From NCBI GenBank assembly GCA_943354045.1, contig CALRBF010000003.1, positions 18,005 to 82,004 of the forward strand: 64,000 nucleotides of DNA, read 5' to 3'. Position numbers and translations under genes: made by a program. A model generated the notes under the pieces. It had not been told where the DNA came from and did not search any database. It saw only the letters and a program-made list of their open reading frames with translations. Positions 36,035-43,953 of the stretch are shown piece after piece. Origin of the DNA: Parcubacteria group bacterium (GTDB lineage Bacteria; Patescibacteria; Paceibacteria; SW-4-49-11). Each line of letters opens with the position of its first letter. The stretch's first letter is position 1.

Positions 36035-37138
36035 TTATAATTGTGTTATTTTTACCTCTAAATTGTCACTATCCCAACTAGCACAACATGGTATTCCTCC
36101 TCTATAAGCTCTTGGGAAATTTGGAAAAGATTTTCCTTTTACTCCAATAATATGGAATAATTGCACCCCTTTTCCTGTGAGACTATGGGTTAACTCTCGG
36201 GAAGGTTCTGGATACACTTCATTTATTATGATAACTTTTTCATTAAAATAAAGCAAATTTTCTTGTAATGCCTTTTGATTTGCAACATTAAGAATAATAA
36301 CTTTTTCTTTTACTTTTTTCAAAATATCTTCAATAGAGTGTGAGTCTGAATCTTGTTTGTCTACACAATACACCTCTCTATCTGACATTTCAGCTACAAA
36401 TTTATTCCCTATAAAGCCTTTGCCTCCTAATACAATAATAGGAGTTGTATTAGGAAGCTTTAACTCATCAATAGCTTTCAATACTGCTTGCTTCACTGCT
36501 TTTACTGTAACATCTAATTCTATTGGCAGTGTATGAATAATATTTTTTTTATAGAATAAACCAGGTAATATTCCTGCAAAAGTCATTTGATCGGCTTCTA
36601 ATAAAGATTTGAGATAATTCATTCTCAGCCATAATATTCGTAAATTTTCAATATTATTTTCATCTCTAAAATCTTCTTCTGTAGAAGATATTGCAAATTG
36701 AATACCAATTTTTCCATTTTGAATAAAAAACCCCGTAAACCATGGGTTCCATTTAGTCTCCTCTAAAACATTATCAAATACATATTCTGTCGCAAATTTA
36801 TGATTAGCAGGATATGCTAAAAATACTGTTTTAATAATAGGAAATCGTTTATTTATAGTCCCTACTAAAGCCCATACCATACGATTATTCAATATAAGAT
36901 TGATGCTCAAAACAAATAATCGGCGTATTCGCCGCTTCACAGACTTTATTTTTAATAATAGATAGGTAATCCAAATAATACCAAATAGACTCAATGCTAA
37001 AAGCCATAGAGATATAAGTAAATCACTTTCTCTAGTTGCAAATAAATATATAACTAATATGATATATCCTATATATACTGCTATCAATAAAGAGAGCTCA
37101 GCTAAAAATAATAATTTCTGGGCAGAAAATCTAGCCAT
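36035..37138 (-). CDS. Membrane-anchored protein with a Rossmann-like domain
   Basis: No family recognised. Two membrane helices near the N-terminus (about 12-33 and 42-63), a basic stretch 'KIKSVKRRIRRLF', then a soluble part. A dinucleotide-binding-like loop 'PIIVLGGKGFIGNKF' (about 240-254) is followed by 'EVYCVDKQDSD', which fits a beta-alpha-beta NAD(P)-binding unit. The C-terminus has 'AYRGGIPCCASWDSD'. It is probably first gene of a unit with the histidine kinase (27-base gap). Enzymatic activity is unproven; the Rossmann call is inference. Confidence 0.6.
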   Translation of the reverse strand: MARFSAQKLLFLAELSLLIAVYIGYIILVIYLFATRESDLLISLWLLALSLFGIIWITYLLLKIKSVKRRIRRLFVLSINLILNNRMVWALVGTINKRFPIIKTVFLAYPANHKFATEYVFDNVLEETKWNPWFTGFFIQNGKIGIQFAISSTEEDFRDENNIENLRILWLRMNYLKSLLEADQMTFAGILPGLFYKKNIIHTLPIELDVTVKAVKQAVLKAIDELKLPNTTPIIVLGGKGFIGNKFVAEMSDREVYCVDKQDSDSHSIEDILKKVKEKVIILNVANQKALQENLLYFNEKVIIINEVYPEPSRELTHSLTGKGVQLFHIIGVKGKSFPNFPRAYRGGIPCCASWDSDNLEVKITQL

Positions 37139-37162
37139 ACGATCAAATCATTAATTGCCCCC

Positions 37163-37191
37163 ACCATAACATATCTTTTATATTTTGTCAA
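37163..37191 (-). promoter_or_regulatory. Promoter of the Rossmann/kinase/P-ATPase unit
   Basis: On the minus strand TTGACA, 17-base spacer, TATGGT, 24 bases before the ATG at 37138. Confidence 0.65.
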
Positions 37192-37227
37192 TACCTGACA
37201 GTCAAATTAATTCATTTCGAATTCTTT

Positions 37228-37929
37228 CTATTTGAGTACAATAGTCATAGACTTGATTTCACGGCGAGTAAATTCACTGAGAGCATACAGGGCTAGTATA
37301 AGACCCATTATTTCGAGAAACTCTTCGATATGAGATAGTTGTACATACCAATTAGTAAGCCCCTCCGTGCTCAATACTAGACCTCCAATAGCCTCCACTC
37401 CAATAACACCAAGAACATATATGATACCCCCTGTTATCAAATAAAATCGTATATTACGTGGTAATCGGAATAAAAATTGTATATAAGCAAGTCCCACAAT
37501 CAAGGCAATAGCCAGCCCTACTATTATCCATGACTGATATAACCAACCGGTTAATCCAAATGCATTACGCAAAGGCTCTATCAATAATTCATGCAAACCT
37601 CCCACCTCATCCAAAGCAATATATACAAATAAACAAGCCAGCCCTCTCCAACCAGCAGATTTTTTCCCTTGAGACTTCATACTAGATGCAATCAAGGAAG
37701 CCATCAAAGCAGTATATAATGCAATAGAAGCGGTAAACCATGTCGGAATATTCGCCTCCTGATCTACATTGAATACTCGGCTCGGCTCTGACATAATACT
37801 ATAGGAGAGTGAAGCTTTTTTCTCCAATAATTCATCCCCTTGGGGAGATACAATAGCACTAATCACAATTAATATTACTGCAATCAATACCATTCCAATT
37901 ATCACCATTCTTTGATTCCAGTATATCAT
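37228..37929 (-). CDS. Multi-pass membrane protein of unknown function
   Basis: About six helices over 233 residues. Conserved-looking acidic/His pattern: 'FVYIALDEVGGLHELL' and 'HIEEFLEIMGLILALYALSEF', which could bind metal or form a catalytic site; I have seen this D-E...H-E / E-E-x-x-E pattern in unnamed bacterial membrane proteins but cannot name the family. The frame stays open to 38013, but that stretch lies within the terminator of the upstream gene, so the Met at 37929 (M-I-Y-W-N-Q-R) is chosen. A TATAAT-like -10 lies ~45 bases upstream. Confidence 0.7.
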   Translation of the reverse strand: MIYWNQRMVIIGMVLIAVILIVISAIVSPQGDELLEKKASLSYSIMSEPSRVFNVDQEANIPTWFTASIALYTALMASLIASSMKSQGKKSAGWRGLACLFVYIALDEVGGLHELLIEPLRNAFGLTGWLYQSWIIVGLAIALIVGLAYIQFLFRLPRNIRFYLITGGIIYVLGVIGVEAIGGLVLSTEGLTNWYVQLSHIEEFLEIMGLILALYALSEFTRREIKSMTIVLK

Positions 37930-37997
37930 TTCTATTCTTATCGATTCTGTCTCTCGTATTGTATATATTGTATTATAAAATAACGTATTTAGATAGA

Positions 37998-38024
37998 GAA
38001 AAGCCCGACACATGGTGCCGGGCT
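37998..38024 (-). terminator. Rho-independent terminator (leftward)
   Basis: On the minus strand AGCCCGGCACC-ATG-TGTCGGGCT followed by TTTTC. Ends the 38048-38521 gene. Confidence 0.88.
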
Positions 38025-38047
38025 GATAGAGTTTTAGTTGAGACGAA

Positions 38048-38521
38048 TCAATCTCCAGTCTTCATTCCTTCAATCTTGATAGCTGCTTTTTGAACTTCCA
38101 TGAGCTGATCCGAGATAAAGAACTCATCATCTCCTGTAGTGAAACAATTACAGCAGATATTCCCTAATTGAATGGAACAATTGTGGAGCCCTGAAACATA
38201 GCGGGACAATGCCTGATTCAGAGCGCAATCTCCCAGAATCTGACTAATTTGTTCAGCTAATGTATCTTGTTCATCAAGGTAAACAAGCCTATACTGCCCC
38301 TCTCCAGCCAGAGCTTTGACTTGCTTATCGAATTCTCCTCCAGGACAGTTCTCTGCAAAGCATTTAGCTTTCTGAAGAATAAACTGTAGTGCTTCAGGGA
38401 AGTATTGCATCAATCCTTCAATTGGATTCCCCTTTCCCCAAACTTTTTGGGCATCTTGGCATTTCATCAGATTAAAGTCAAAGGACAGAGCTGGTAATGT
38501 TCCCATTACCAAAGAACCCAT
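38048..38521 (-). CDS. Cys-rich hypothetical protein, monocistronic
   Basis: 157 residues, no family recognised. Nine cysteines, several paired: 'KCFAENCPGG', 'GDCALNQ', 'HNCSIQLGNICCNCF'. These could bind metal, which would fit the CobW/CooC genes just upstream, or form disulfides. The N-terminus is mildly hydrophobic, but a signal peptide is not clear. Alternative starts are the ATGs at 38521 and 38506; both fall within overlapping hairpins. It seems to have its own promoter (minus-strand TTCAAC-N17-CATAAT near the end of the cooC-like gene) and its own terminator, and a richer GC content than its neighbours. Confidence 0.65.
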   Translation of the reverse strand: MGSLVMGTLPALSFDFNLMKCQDAQKVWGKGNPIEGLMQYFPEALQFILQKAKCFAENCPGGEFDKQVKALAGEGQYRLVYLDEQDTLAEQISQILGDCALNQALSRYVSGLHNCSIQLGNICCNCFTTGDDEFFISDQLMEVQKAAIKIEGMKTGD

Positions 38522-38541
38522 TCTCGCGAGCTCTTTGGTAA
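38493..38541 (-). promoter_or_regulatory. Mutually exclusive hairpins over the start of the Cys-rich gene
   Basis: In the mRNA, TTACCAAAGA (plus 38532-38541) can pair with TCTTTGGTAA (plus 38506-38515), placing the first ATG in the loop. Alternatively the overlapping GGTAATG pairs with CATTACC (plus 38493-38499) around GGAA. The two folds compete for the same bases, the layout of a translational switch or attenuator. Function is inferred. Confidence 0.6.
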
Positions 38542-38547
38542 CGGCAA

Positions 38548-39402
38548 CTAATTATGAGAGAATTCGTGATTACGTTGAAATTTCTTTATGGTTCTTTCTA
38601 AACGATTATTCTGAGATAGCTTTTGTGCATGTTCGAATATCATGGACAGCTCATCACTCCACTCTGAAACTAAGAGCGAGGGATTTCTTTTTAAATTCGT
38701 ACTTTCCATTAAGTAAGCAATAGGAACCTCCCCCAAACTTTCCTCAATAAAGTTTTTATCTTCACTTGAAGCTATTTTATTCCCTACAAACATATAAGGG
38801 GTTTTATAAAATTTCATTAATTCTGCAATTTGCTTTGCAGTTTTGATACTATGTAATGCTGGTTCACAAACTATTACTCCAATATCCACCCCTGTAATAA
38901 TTCCTGTAGATACTCCATCTGCCCCAGCTTTCTCATCAATTACCACAACCTCATTTTCTTGAAGCTCTAATAAAGGAAGAAGAAGTTTTAATGGAGTAGT
39001 TAAAATATGACTACAAGCTTTTCCATACAGAACATCATCAGTTTGAGGTCCAGCAATCATCAATCGAATACCATTCTCTAATTTCACAGAATACTTCTCA
39101 ATTTCAGAAGATAATGGAGATAGAGTGAATCGATGAGTAATCTTTTTAAGAAAGGCCGCAGAATACTTTTCTCCTTTATCCAATCCAACTGCTAATTGCA
39201 AATCCATTAAAGCATTTCCATAATACATTATATCCTTTACATCATCTCCCCCCAGATTATACGAAAGATCCATATTATGATCAGCATCAATAGCTAAAAC
39301 CGATTTATGTTGAGAGTTAAGGTAAAGAGCAATCTGACTAGAAACAGAAGACTTACCACTTCCACCCTTACCCAAAAATGCTAAAATCACATCACCAAAC
39401 AA
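38548..39402 (-). CDS. CooC/MinD-family P-loop ATPase
   Basis: SIMIBI-class ATPase resembling the carbon monoxide dehydrogenase nickel-insertion factor CooC. Deviant Walker A 'GKGGSGKSSVSSQIALYL' (11-28), 'VLAIDADHNMDLSYNLGG', 'EVVVIDEKAGADGVSTGII' and 'VIVCEPALHSIKTAKQIAELM'. 284 residues. No CO dehydrogenase lies in the window, so the client is unknown. It overlaps the COG0523 GTPase gene by 16 bases, so the two are co-expressed and may both handle metal. Confidence 0.85.
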   Translation of the reverse strand: MFGDVILAFLGKGGSGKSSVSSQIALYLNSQHKSVLAIDADHNMDLSYNLGGDDVKDIMYYGNALMDLQLAVGLDKGEKYSAAFLKKITHRFTLSPLSSEIEKYSVKLENGIRLMIAGPQTDDVLYGKACSHILTTPLKLLLPLLELQENEVVVIDEKAGADGVSTGIITGVDIGVIVCEPALHSIKTAKQIAELMKFYKTPYMFVGNKIASSEDKNFIEESLGEVPIAYLMESTNLKRNPSLLVSEWSDELSMIFEHAQKLSQNNRLERTIKKFQRNHEFSHN

Positions 39403-40463
39403 TTATCTAATGACTCTATAATCGCTTTTTTATCCATATCAGCTCCAATAAAGACAATTTTCTGTTCCCCCTTGCTCTCTCCAACTTTAGATTTACTCCA
39501 ATATCCATACGGATCAAGATTAATAATATTCCCCGCTTGAGACCATAATAAGGCTGTTGTAAGGTCAGAATTATCCCAAGCAAAACCTTTAGACCTCACC
39601 ACTCCTTGTAATGTTCCATTTTGTAATAATTCCATCAACTTTTGTCTATCAAAAGGCTTTTTACTCTCATAGACAAAGCTACTAATCCCATATTCTTCAG
39701 TCTCTGGAGTGTGTTCTCCTCGCATTTCTTTGAGCCACCCTACATTTTGAGAAGCCTTATCAAAATCAAATAATCCCGTATTGAGAATTTGGTCAAGAGG
39801 AATATCCCCTTTGACCGCCTCAATAATTCGAGCATCAGGATTGAGTTTCGCGACAATACCTCGAATAGTTCCTACGGTACCTTTAGAAACCAAGTCAACT
39901 TTAGATAATACAATTACATCAGCAAATTCAATTTGATCTGTGAGGAGCCCCACAATAGTTCGAGTATCTTCTTCACCAAGAGATTCATCAGTATCCTTCA
40001 GCTGATCCTCTGAGGCAAGATAATTCATAAAGTTAGCAGTATCAACCACCGTCACCATAGTATCTAAGCGAGCAAAATGAGACAAGATATCTCCCGATTC
40101 ATCATCAAAAGTAAAAGTCTCCGCAATAGGTAATGGCTCAGAAATTCCCGTAGACTCAATCACCAGATAATCAAATCGGTTCTCTAAAGCAAGTTTTTTG
40201 ACCTCCACCAATAAATCCTCTCTCAGAGTACAACAAATACATCCATTGCTAAGCTCTACCAATTTTTCTTCTGTTTTACTCAGAGATACCTCATTATTAG
40301 CTACCAACTCAGCATCGATATTCACCTCAGACATATCATTCACAATCACCGCAACCTTAAGACCCTGCCTATTTTTGAGAATAGCATTAAGAATAGTGGT
40401 TTTTCCACTACCTAAAAATCCAGATAATACCGTCACTGGTAAACGAGACAAAGTTTCAGACAT
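39387..40463 (-). CDS. CobW/COG0523 family GTP-dependent metallochaperone
   Basis: G3E GTPase delivering a metal, often zinc, to client enzymes. Walker A 'SGFLGSGKTTILNAIL' (14-29), the metal-binding C75-x-C77-C78 in 'LSNGCICCTLRED', 'IESTGISEPLPIAETF', guanine-specificity 'VLSKVDLV', and a CobW_C domain toward the C-terminus. 358 residues. The promoter is overlaid by a Zur/Fur-like palindrome, which fits the common zinc-starvation control of this family. Confidence 0.92.
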   Translation of the reverse strand: MSETLSRLPVTVLSGFLGSGKTTILNAILKNRQGLKVAVIVNDMSEVNIDAELVANNEVSLSKTEEKLVELSNGCICCTLREDLLVEVKKLALENRFDYLVIESTGISEPLPIAETFTFDDESGDILSHFARLDTMVTVVDTANFMNYLASEDQLKDTDESLGEEDTRTIVGLLTDQIEFADVIVLSKVDLVSKGTVGTIRGIVAKLNPDARIIEAVKGDIPLDQILNTGLFDFDKASQNVGWLKEMRGEHTPETEEYGISSFVYESKKPFDRQKLMELLQNGTLQGVVRSKGFAWDNSDLTTALLWSQAGNIINLDPYGYWSKSKVGESKGEQKIVFIGADMDKKAIIESLDNCLVM

Positions 40464-40484
40464 AGAATATTCTTATATCTGTAC

Positions 40485-40523
40485 AGTATATCGTATATGC
40501 ATATATAATGCAAATCATTTGCA
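40485..40523 (-). promoter_or_regulatory. cobW-like promoter overlapped by a palindromic operator
   Basis: On the minus strand TTGCAT (40513-40508), 17-base spacer, TATACT (40490-40485). A 15-base palindrome TGCAAAT-C-ATTTGCA (40509-40523) covers the -35. The size and AT-rich dyad are like Fur/Zur-family boxes; regulator identity is inferred. Confidence 0.65.
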
Positions 40524-40550
40524 ATAGGATATAGAGAGTATACTTAATTA

Positions 40551-40559
40551 TGCTATAAT
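40551..40559 (+). promoter_or_regulatory. Extended -10 promoter of the DUF1653 gene
   Basis: TGCTATAAT, a TGn-extended -10, 22 bases before the ATG; no clear -35. Confidence 0.55.
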
Positions 40560-40581
40560 ATTATTATCAACTAAATTTAAA

Positions 40582-40866
40582 ATGATGGCACATACAGATT
40601 CTAAAGACTTACAAGCCAAACTTGAACCAACTCAATATAATATAGAAGTCGGAGCTTATTATTATCATTACAAAAACCCCCAAACTCATTACCAAGTTCT
40701 CCATATAGCCCTGTCCGAATGGGATGAAGAGCCAGTAGTAGTCTACCAAAGTCTAGCCGACTCAATCATCTGGGTAAGGAAAGTAAGTGGCGAAAATGGC
40801 TGGGACACCCCCATCACCCTAGCTGACGGTGAAGTGGTGAATAGATTTGAGAGAGTGAGGGGGTAA
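40582..40866 (+). CDS. DUF1653 domain protein
   Basis: Small cytoplasmic protein of unknown function. The core 'GAYYYHYKNPQTHYQVLHIA' and 'EEPVVVYQSLADSIIWVRKV' followed by 'VVNRFERV' matches the DUF1653 pattern (Y-x-H-Y-K, V-V-Y-Q, W-V-R, R-F). 94 residues, with two adjacent ATGs at 40582 and 40585. Divergent from the cobW-like gene. It ends 2 bases from the convergent membrane gene. Confidence 0.85.
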   Translation: MMAHTDSKDLQAKLEPTQYNIEVGAYYYHYKNPQTHYQVLHIALSEWDEEPVVVYQSLADSIIWVRKVSGENGWDTPITLADGEVVNRFERVRG

Positions 40867-40868
40867 GC

Positions 40869-41213
40869 CTATTTTCTATTTTTCCCCAATCCAAAACTAA
40901 CTACATAGAAGGAGATAAAAATTGCAACACTATGAGTGAGTTGACTAGAGGGAATTTGTACTTCCTTATCAACCACATTGTCTAATTGATCCATCTCTAA
41001 ATATAACATTTGTAGAGCATACCAATACAAGACTATAGCTACTAAAACTAATATAATTTTATCTAAACTTTTTGCTTGTAGGGACATTTTTAAGCCGATC
41101 AGAATTATAAAAGGTATTATAAACTGACCAAACATAAATGGTAAAAAGTATAATATTATTGCTATTACTAATATTATTGTAAGTTTTAGAAGGTTAATTT
41201 TGATTATATTCAT
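40869..41213 (-). CDS. Small membrane protein (114 residues)
   Basis: Three to four hydrophobic helices, no recognised family; the C-terminus is basic ('GLGKNRK'). A polar stretch 'LYLEMDQLDNVVDKEVQIPS' separates the third and fourth helices. It is the last of three small membrane genes downstream of a secreted protein gene; order and orientation suggest one operon. Confidence 0.55.
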   Translation of the reverse strand: MNIIKINLLKLTIILVIAIILYFLPFMFGQFIIPFIILIGLKMSLQAKSLDKIILVLVAIVLYWYALQMLYLEMDQLDNVVDKEVQIPSSQLTHSVAIFISFYVVSFGLGKNRK

Positions 41214-41242
41214 TTACTATTTACTAAATATTTTTAATTTCT

Positions 41243-41551
41243 TTACTTCTTCAAATCTCTTGCCTTACGAACAAGATATAATTGTCTTAACATGAGAATA
41301 TAATTAATAGTCATCCATGTAATATGTTTTACCCAACTAGATTCTCCTTCAACTCCAGATACAATCTCCATACCAATACTAAAATTTACTCCCATAATAG
41401 ATACAAAGAATATTCCTACCACCCAAAGTAATCTTCTCTGATATTTCAATATAGATATTTGTAACCATAATAACAGAATAAATGGGAAAAACTGTATATA
41501 TAATAATAGTATTACTACTATTATGTTTTCCCATATAATATTCCATTCCAT
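41243..41551 (-). CDS. Small membrane protein (102 residues)
   Basis: Three hydrophobic helices with a short acidic loop 'SGVEGESSW'; the C-terminus is 'RKARDLKK'. No recognised family. Lies 29 bases upstream of the 114-residue gene and 8 bases downstream of the 176-residue gene. Could be an immunity or accessory protein for the secreted product of the operon; this is speculation from gene order. Confidence 0.55.
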   Translation of the reverse strand: MEWNIIWENIIVVILLLYIQFFPFILLLWLQISILKYQRRLLWVVGIFFVSIMGVNFSIGMEIVSGVEGESSWVKHITWMTINYILMLRQLYLVRKARDLKK

Positions 41552-41559
41552 ATATTTAC

Positions 41560-42090
41560 TTACTCAATACTAAACTCTATTTTTGCTCCCATACCAGGTG
41601 ATATATATTCAATAATATTTTCTCTTTTTTTAGTACCCTCAAATATATAATTAATATCTATAGAACAATCTTCTGGGATCTTAATCCAAATTGTCTTCTT
41701 ATCCTCTTTTTCTAATTTACCAATCATTTTTTCTTCACATCCTAAAATTTGTATATCTGTCACTGTGCTTGAGGTAGAATTAATCAAGTTAATTCTTACA
41801 TAATTAGTCAACATTATAGCAAAATAACTATATGCAATTACTATCAAAATATTTAGTACTATTATACTACAAGATTTTAGCTTTATATTTGTACTATTTT
41901 TACTAAAAATTATGATACATCCTAAAATAATACTTATTATAAGAATTATTATCCCTATAAAATAACTTATAAAAATAATATCTATTGATAAAGTTATATA
42001 ATACATCCCAAATAAAACTGTCTCTATCAGGAAAAATATTAGTGCTGTTATGACTGTAAATTTTTGTAAGCTCATATAATCTAATACCAA
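41560..42090 (-). CDS. Membrane protein with extracytoplasmic beta-rich domain (176 residues)
   Basis: Three hydrophobic helices in the first ~105 residues, then a soluble domain with 'SSTVTDIQILGCEEKMIGKLEKED' and 'IWIKIPEDCSI' that looks beta-rich and contains two cysteines. No recognised family. Its start overlaps the end of the secreted-protein gene by 10 bases, so the two are translationally coupled and probably act together. Confidence 0.6.
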   Translation of the reverse strand: MVLDYMSLQKFTVITALIFFLIETVLFGMYYITLSIDIIFISYFIGIIILIISIILGCIIIFSKNSTNIKLKSCSIIVLNILIVIAYSYFAIMLTNYVRINLINSTSSTVTDIQILGCEEKMIGKLEKEDKKTIWIKIPEDCSIDINYIFEGTKKRENIIEYISPGMGAKIEFSIE

Positions 42091-43118
42091 ATTAATAATT
42101 TACTCTGAACTCCACTCACACACCTTTCGCGCAAAAAATTTGTTGATCCAGACCATGCTCCTATAACTCTTCCTACTGCATTATTATGTAAATCCATATT
42201 TCTATATATACCACTACTTCCTGATTCATGCCTAGTACCTATTTCATATGAATGCTTTGCACCAATAACTTGGACCATTCTTCCACTCCAATAACAATGT
42301 CTAACTGCATCTGCCCCACCATTACTAAGCGACCACCCATATTGTCTATGGATAGATAGGGCTACGTTTTCCGCCTCTTTTCTAATAGATCCACTGGCTA
42401 ATCTACATGCATTTGTATTCCAGGGCAATGCACAATACTGTATTTCACTCCAAGTAGGATCCGCCACCACAGGGTAAACAACACCAGGAACATTATGTTC
42501 TACATGTTGTATGAGAGTAAGTCCATCAGTACTAAACCACGTTTTTACTTCTTTTCCATTAGCATCTTTTGCCCAAGGTTTCCCAATAATAGATATAGCA
42601 GTATTGCTATTATCATATAATACCGCACTCCCATCAGATTGCAACTCTATTTTTCCACCCGCTGGTAAATCTACCTTATACTCATATTCAGTAGGAGCAT
42701 CGGGATTATCTATGATGGTGGTCATTCTTACTGAGCCATCATTATTGGCTTGTACAGTATTACTAAAGTCTGATTCGCTAGCATAAGCAACTACTCCTTT
42801 TGCTATGATTGCTCCTTCTTGAGGCTTGTCTAATTCTGGTAACATAATATTAATAGATGCCCCCCCTGCTTTTATATTTACTGCCTCATCTGGATTCTTT
42901 GGAATATCTATTGTACTATTATTTGTCTTGACTATTCCTGCAGAATCTTGATCTGATTTGAGATTTACTTGTGACGATTCTTGTAATAAACCTTCTATTC
43001 CTTCTAATGATTGCTTAATTTCAACTGTCTCAGTGTCTATTGCTTGAGCTAATGTTATTGGATATACTTGAACTAACCCAATAGCTATTACCATTATCTG
43101 TATAAGTCTCTTTCTCAA
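42081..43118 (-). CDS. Secreted protein with a DUF6973-like C-terminal domain (possible toxin)
   Basis: A signal peptide (1-26, ending 'TLAQA') with a TTG start at 43118, chosen because it supplies the basic n-region M-R-K-R; the next Met would remove it. A long middle region contains 'VVYPVVADPTW', a phrase I associate with secreted actinobacterial proteins. The C-terminal ~115 residues have 'GGADAVRHCYWSGRMVQVIG', 'YEIGTRHES' and 'MDLHNNAVGRVIG', matching the DUF6973 pattern of conserved His, Glu and Asn. The domain's activity is unknown; a role in interbacterial antagonism or wall attack is inferred from its family context. Followed by three small membrane proteins. Confidence 0.75.
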   Translation of the reverse strand: MRKRLIQIMVIAIGLVQVYPITLAQAIDTETVEIKQSLEGIEGLLQESSQVNLKSDQDSAGIVKTNNSTIDIPKNPDEAVNIKAGGASINIMLPELDKPQEGAIIAKGVVAYASESDFSNTVQANNDGSVRMTTIIDNPDAPTEYEYKVDLPAGGKIELQSDGSAVLYDNSNTAISIIGKPWAKDANGKEVKTWFSTDGLTLIQHVEHNVPGVVYPVVADPTWSEIQYCALPWNTNACRLASGSIRKEAENVALSIHRQYGWSLSNGGADAVRHCYWSGRMVQVIGAKHSYEIGTRHESGSSGIYRNMDLHNNAVGRVIGAWSGSTNFLRERCVSGVQSKLLIWY

Positions 43119-43149
43119 ACTCTTAAATTTAACTTTAATTTATATTTAA

Positions 43150-43178
43150 ATTCTATATAATTTGTCAGCTACTGTCAA
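43150..43178 (-). promoter_or_regulatory. Promoter of the secreted-protein operon
   Basis: On the minus strand TTGACA, 17-base spacer, TAGAAT, about 32 bases before the TTG start. Confidence 0.65.
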
Positions 43179-43181
43179 GTT

Positions 43182-43952
43182 TTAACTCCTCAATCCAACA
43201 CCTCGGCGGAGTAGCATTAAGTCTGTAATAGAGAGTACCAGGACGAGCATTATGAGAATGGTGACAGATATTCCAATATTGACATCAGATATTCCAAAAA
43301 ATCCATATCTGAATCCATTTACCATATAGAGAATAGGATTGAATTTGGATATATTTTGCCAGAATTCTGGGAGAGCATTAACAGAATAGAATACTCCTCC
43401 AAGATAAGTAAGCGGGGTCAAGACAAAGGTCGGGACAATAGCAGTATGGTCAAATTTTTTAGCAAATACGGCATTCATAAGCCCCCCTAGTGAGAATACT
43501 ACAGCTGTTAGAACTGAGAACAGAATTACTGCCCATAAATTTACAATCGTAAGCTTGGTAAATAATAATGAGATAATCAGTACCAGAACTCCCACCACAA
43601 GTCCTCGTACAACACCCCCAATCACATAACCCCAGACAATCACCCAGTTTGGGGTTGGAGAAACTAATGTATCCTCTATCCCTTTACTAAGTTTTGCCCC
43701 AAAAAATGATCCCACTACATTCATAAAAGCATTGGTAATAATCGCCATCATCACCAGTCCCGGGACAATGAACTGCATATAACTCACACCCTGTATATCC
43801 TGAATTTGTGAGCCTACAAATGAACCAAAAATGAGAAAATAGAGACTTGTCGTAATCACCGAAGGCAATAATGTTTGTGTCCAGATTCGGAAGATTCGAA
43901 TCATTTCTTTATTGACAATAGTATATAATGGTATCCAAATAGGTGCTTTCAT
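43182..43952 (-). CDS. ABC-2 type transporter permease
   Basis: Six-helix exporter permease of the DrrB/NodJ/YadH type. Markers: 'GSFVGSQIQDIQGVSYMQFIVPGLVMM', 'FGAKLSKGIEDTLVSPTPNW', and 'TFVLTPLTYLGGVFYSVNALPEFWQNISKFNPILYMVNGFRYG', the ABC-2 signature region. 256 residues. It directly follows its ATPase gene by 1 base. Substrate may be a drug, lipid or polysaccharide; a surface-glycan link is suggested by the DUF368 and flippase neighbours. Confidence 0.9.
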   Translation of the reverse strand: MKAPIWIPLYTIVNKEMIRIFRIWTQTLLPSVITTSLYFLIFGSFVGSQIQDIQGVSYMQFIVPGLVMMAIITNAFMNVVGSFFGAKLSKGIEDTLVSPTPNWVIVWGYVIGGVVRGLVVGVLVLIISLLFTKLTIVNLWAVILFSVLTAVVFSLGGLMNAVFAKKFDHTAIVPTFVLTPLTYLGGVFYSVNALPEFWQNISKFNPILYMVNGFRYGFFGISDVNIGISVTILIMLVLVLSITDLMLLRRGVGLRS

Positions 43953-43953
43953 A

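Noticed and set aside
37930..38013. Longer start of the 233-residue membrane protein
   Set aside because: The extra 28 codons lie in the upstream gene's terminator and the likely promoter region.
38548..39402. Nitrogenase iron protein or ParA/Soj partition protein
   Set aside because: The sequence lacks the NifH cysteines and has no ParB partner; the CooC-like motifs and the CobW neighbour fit better.
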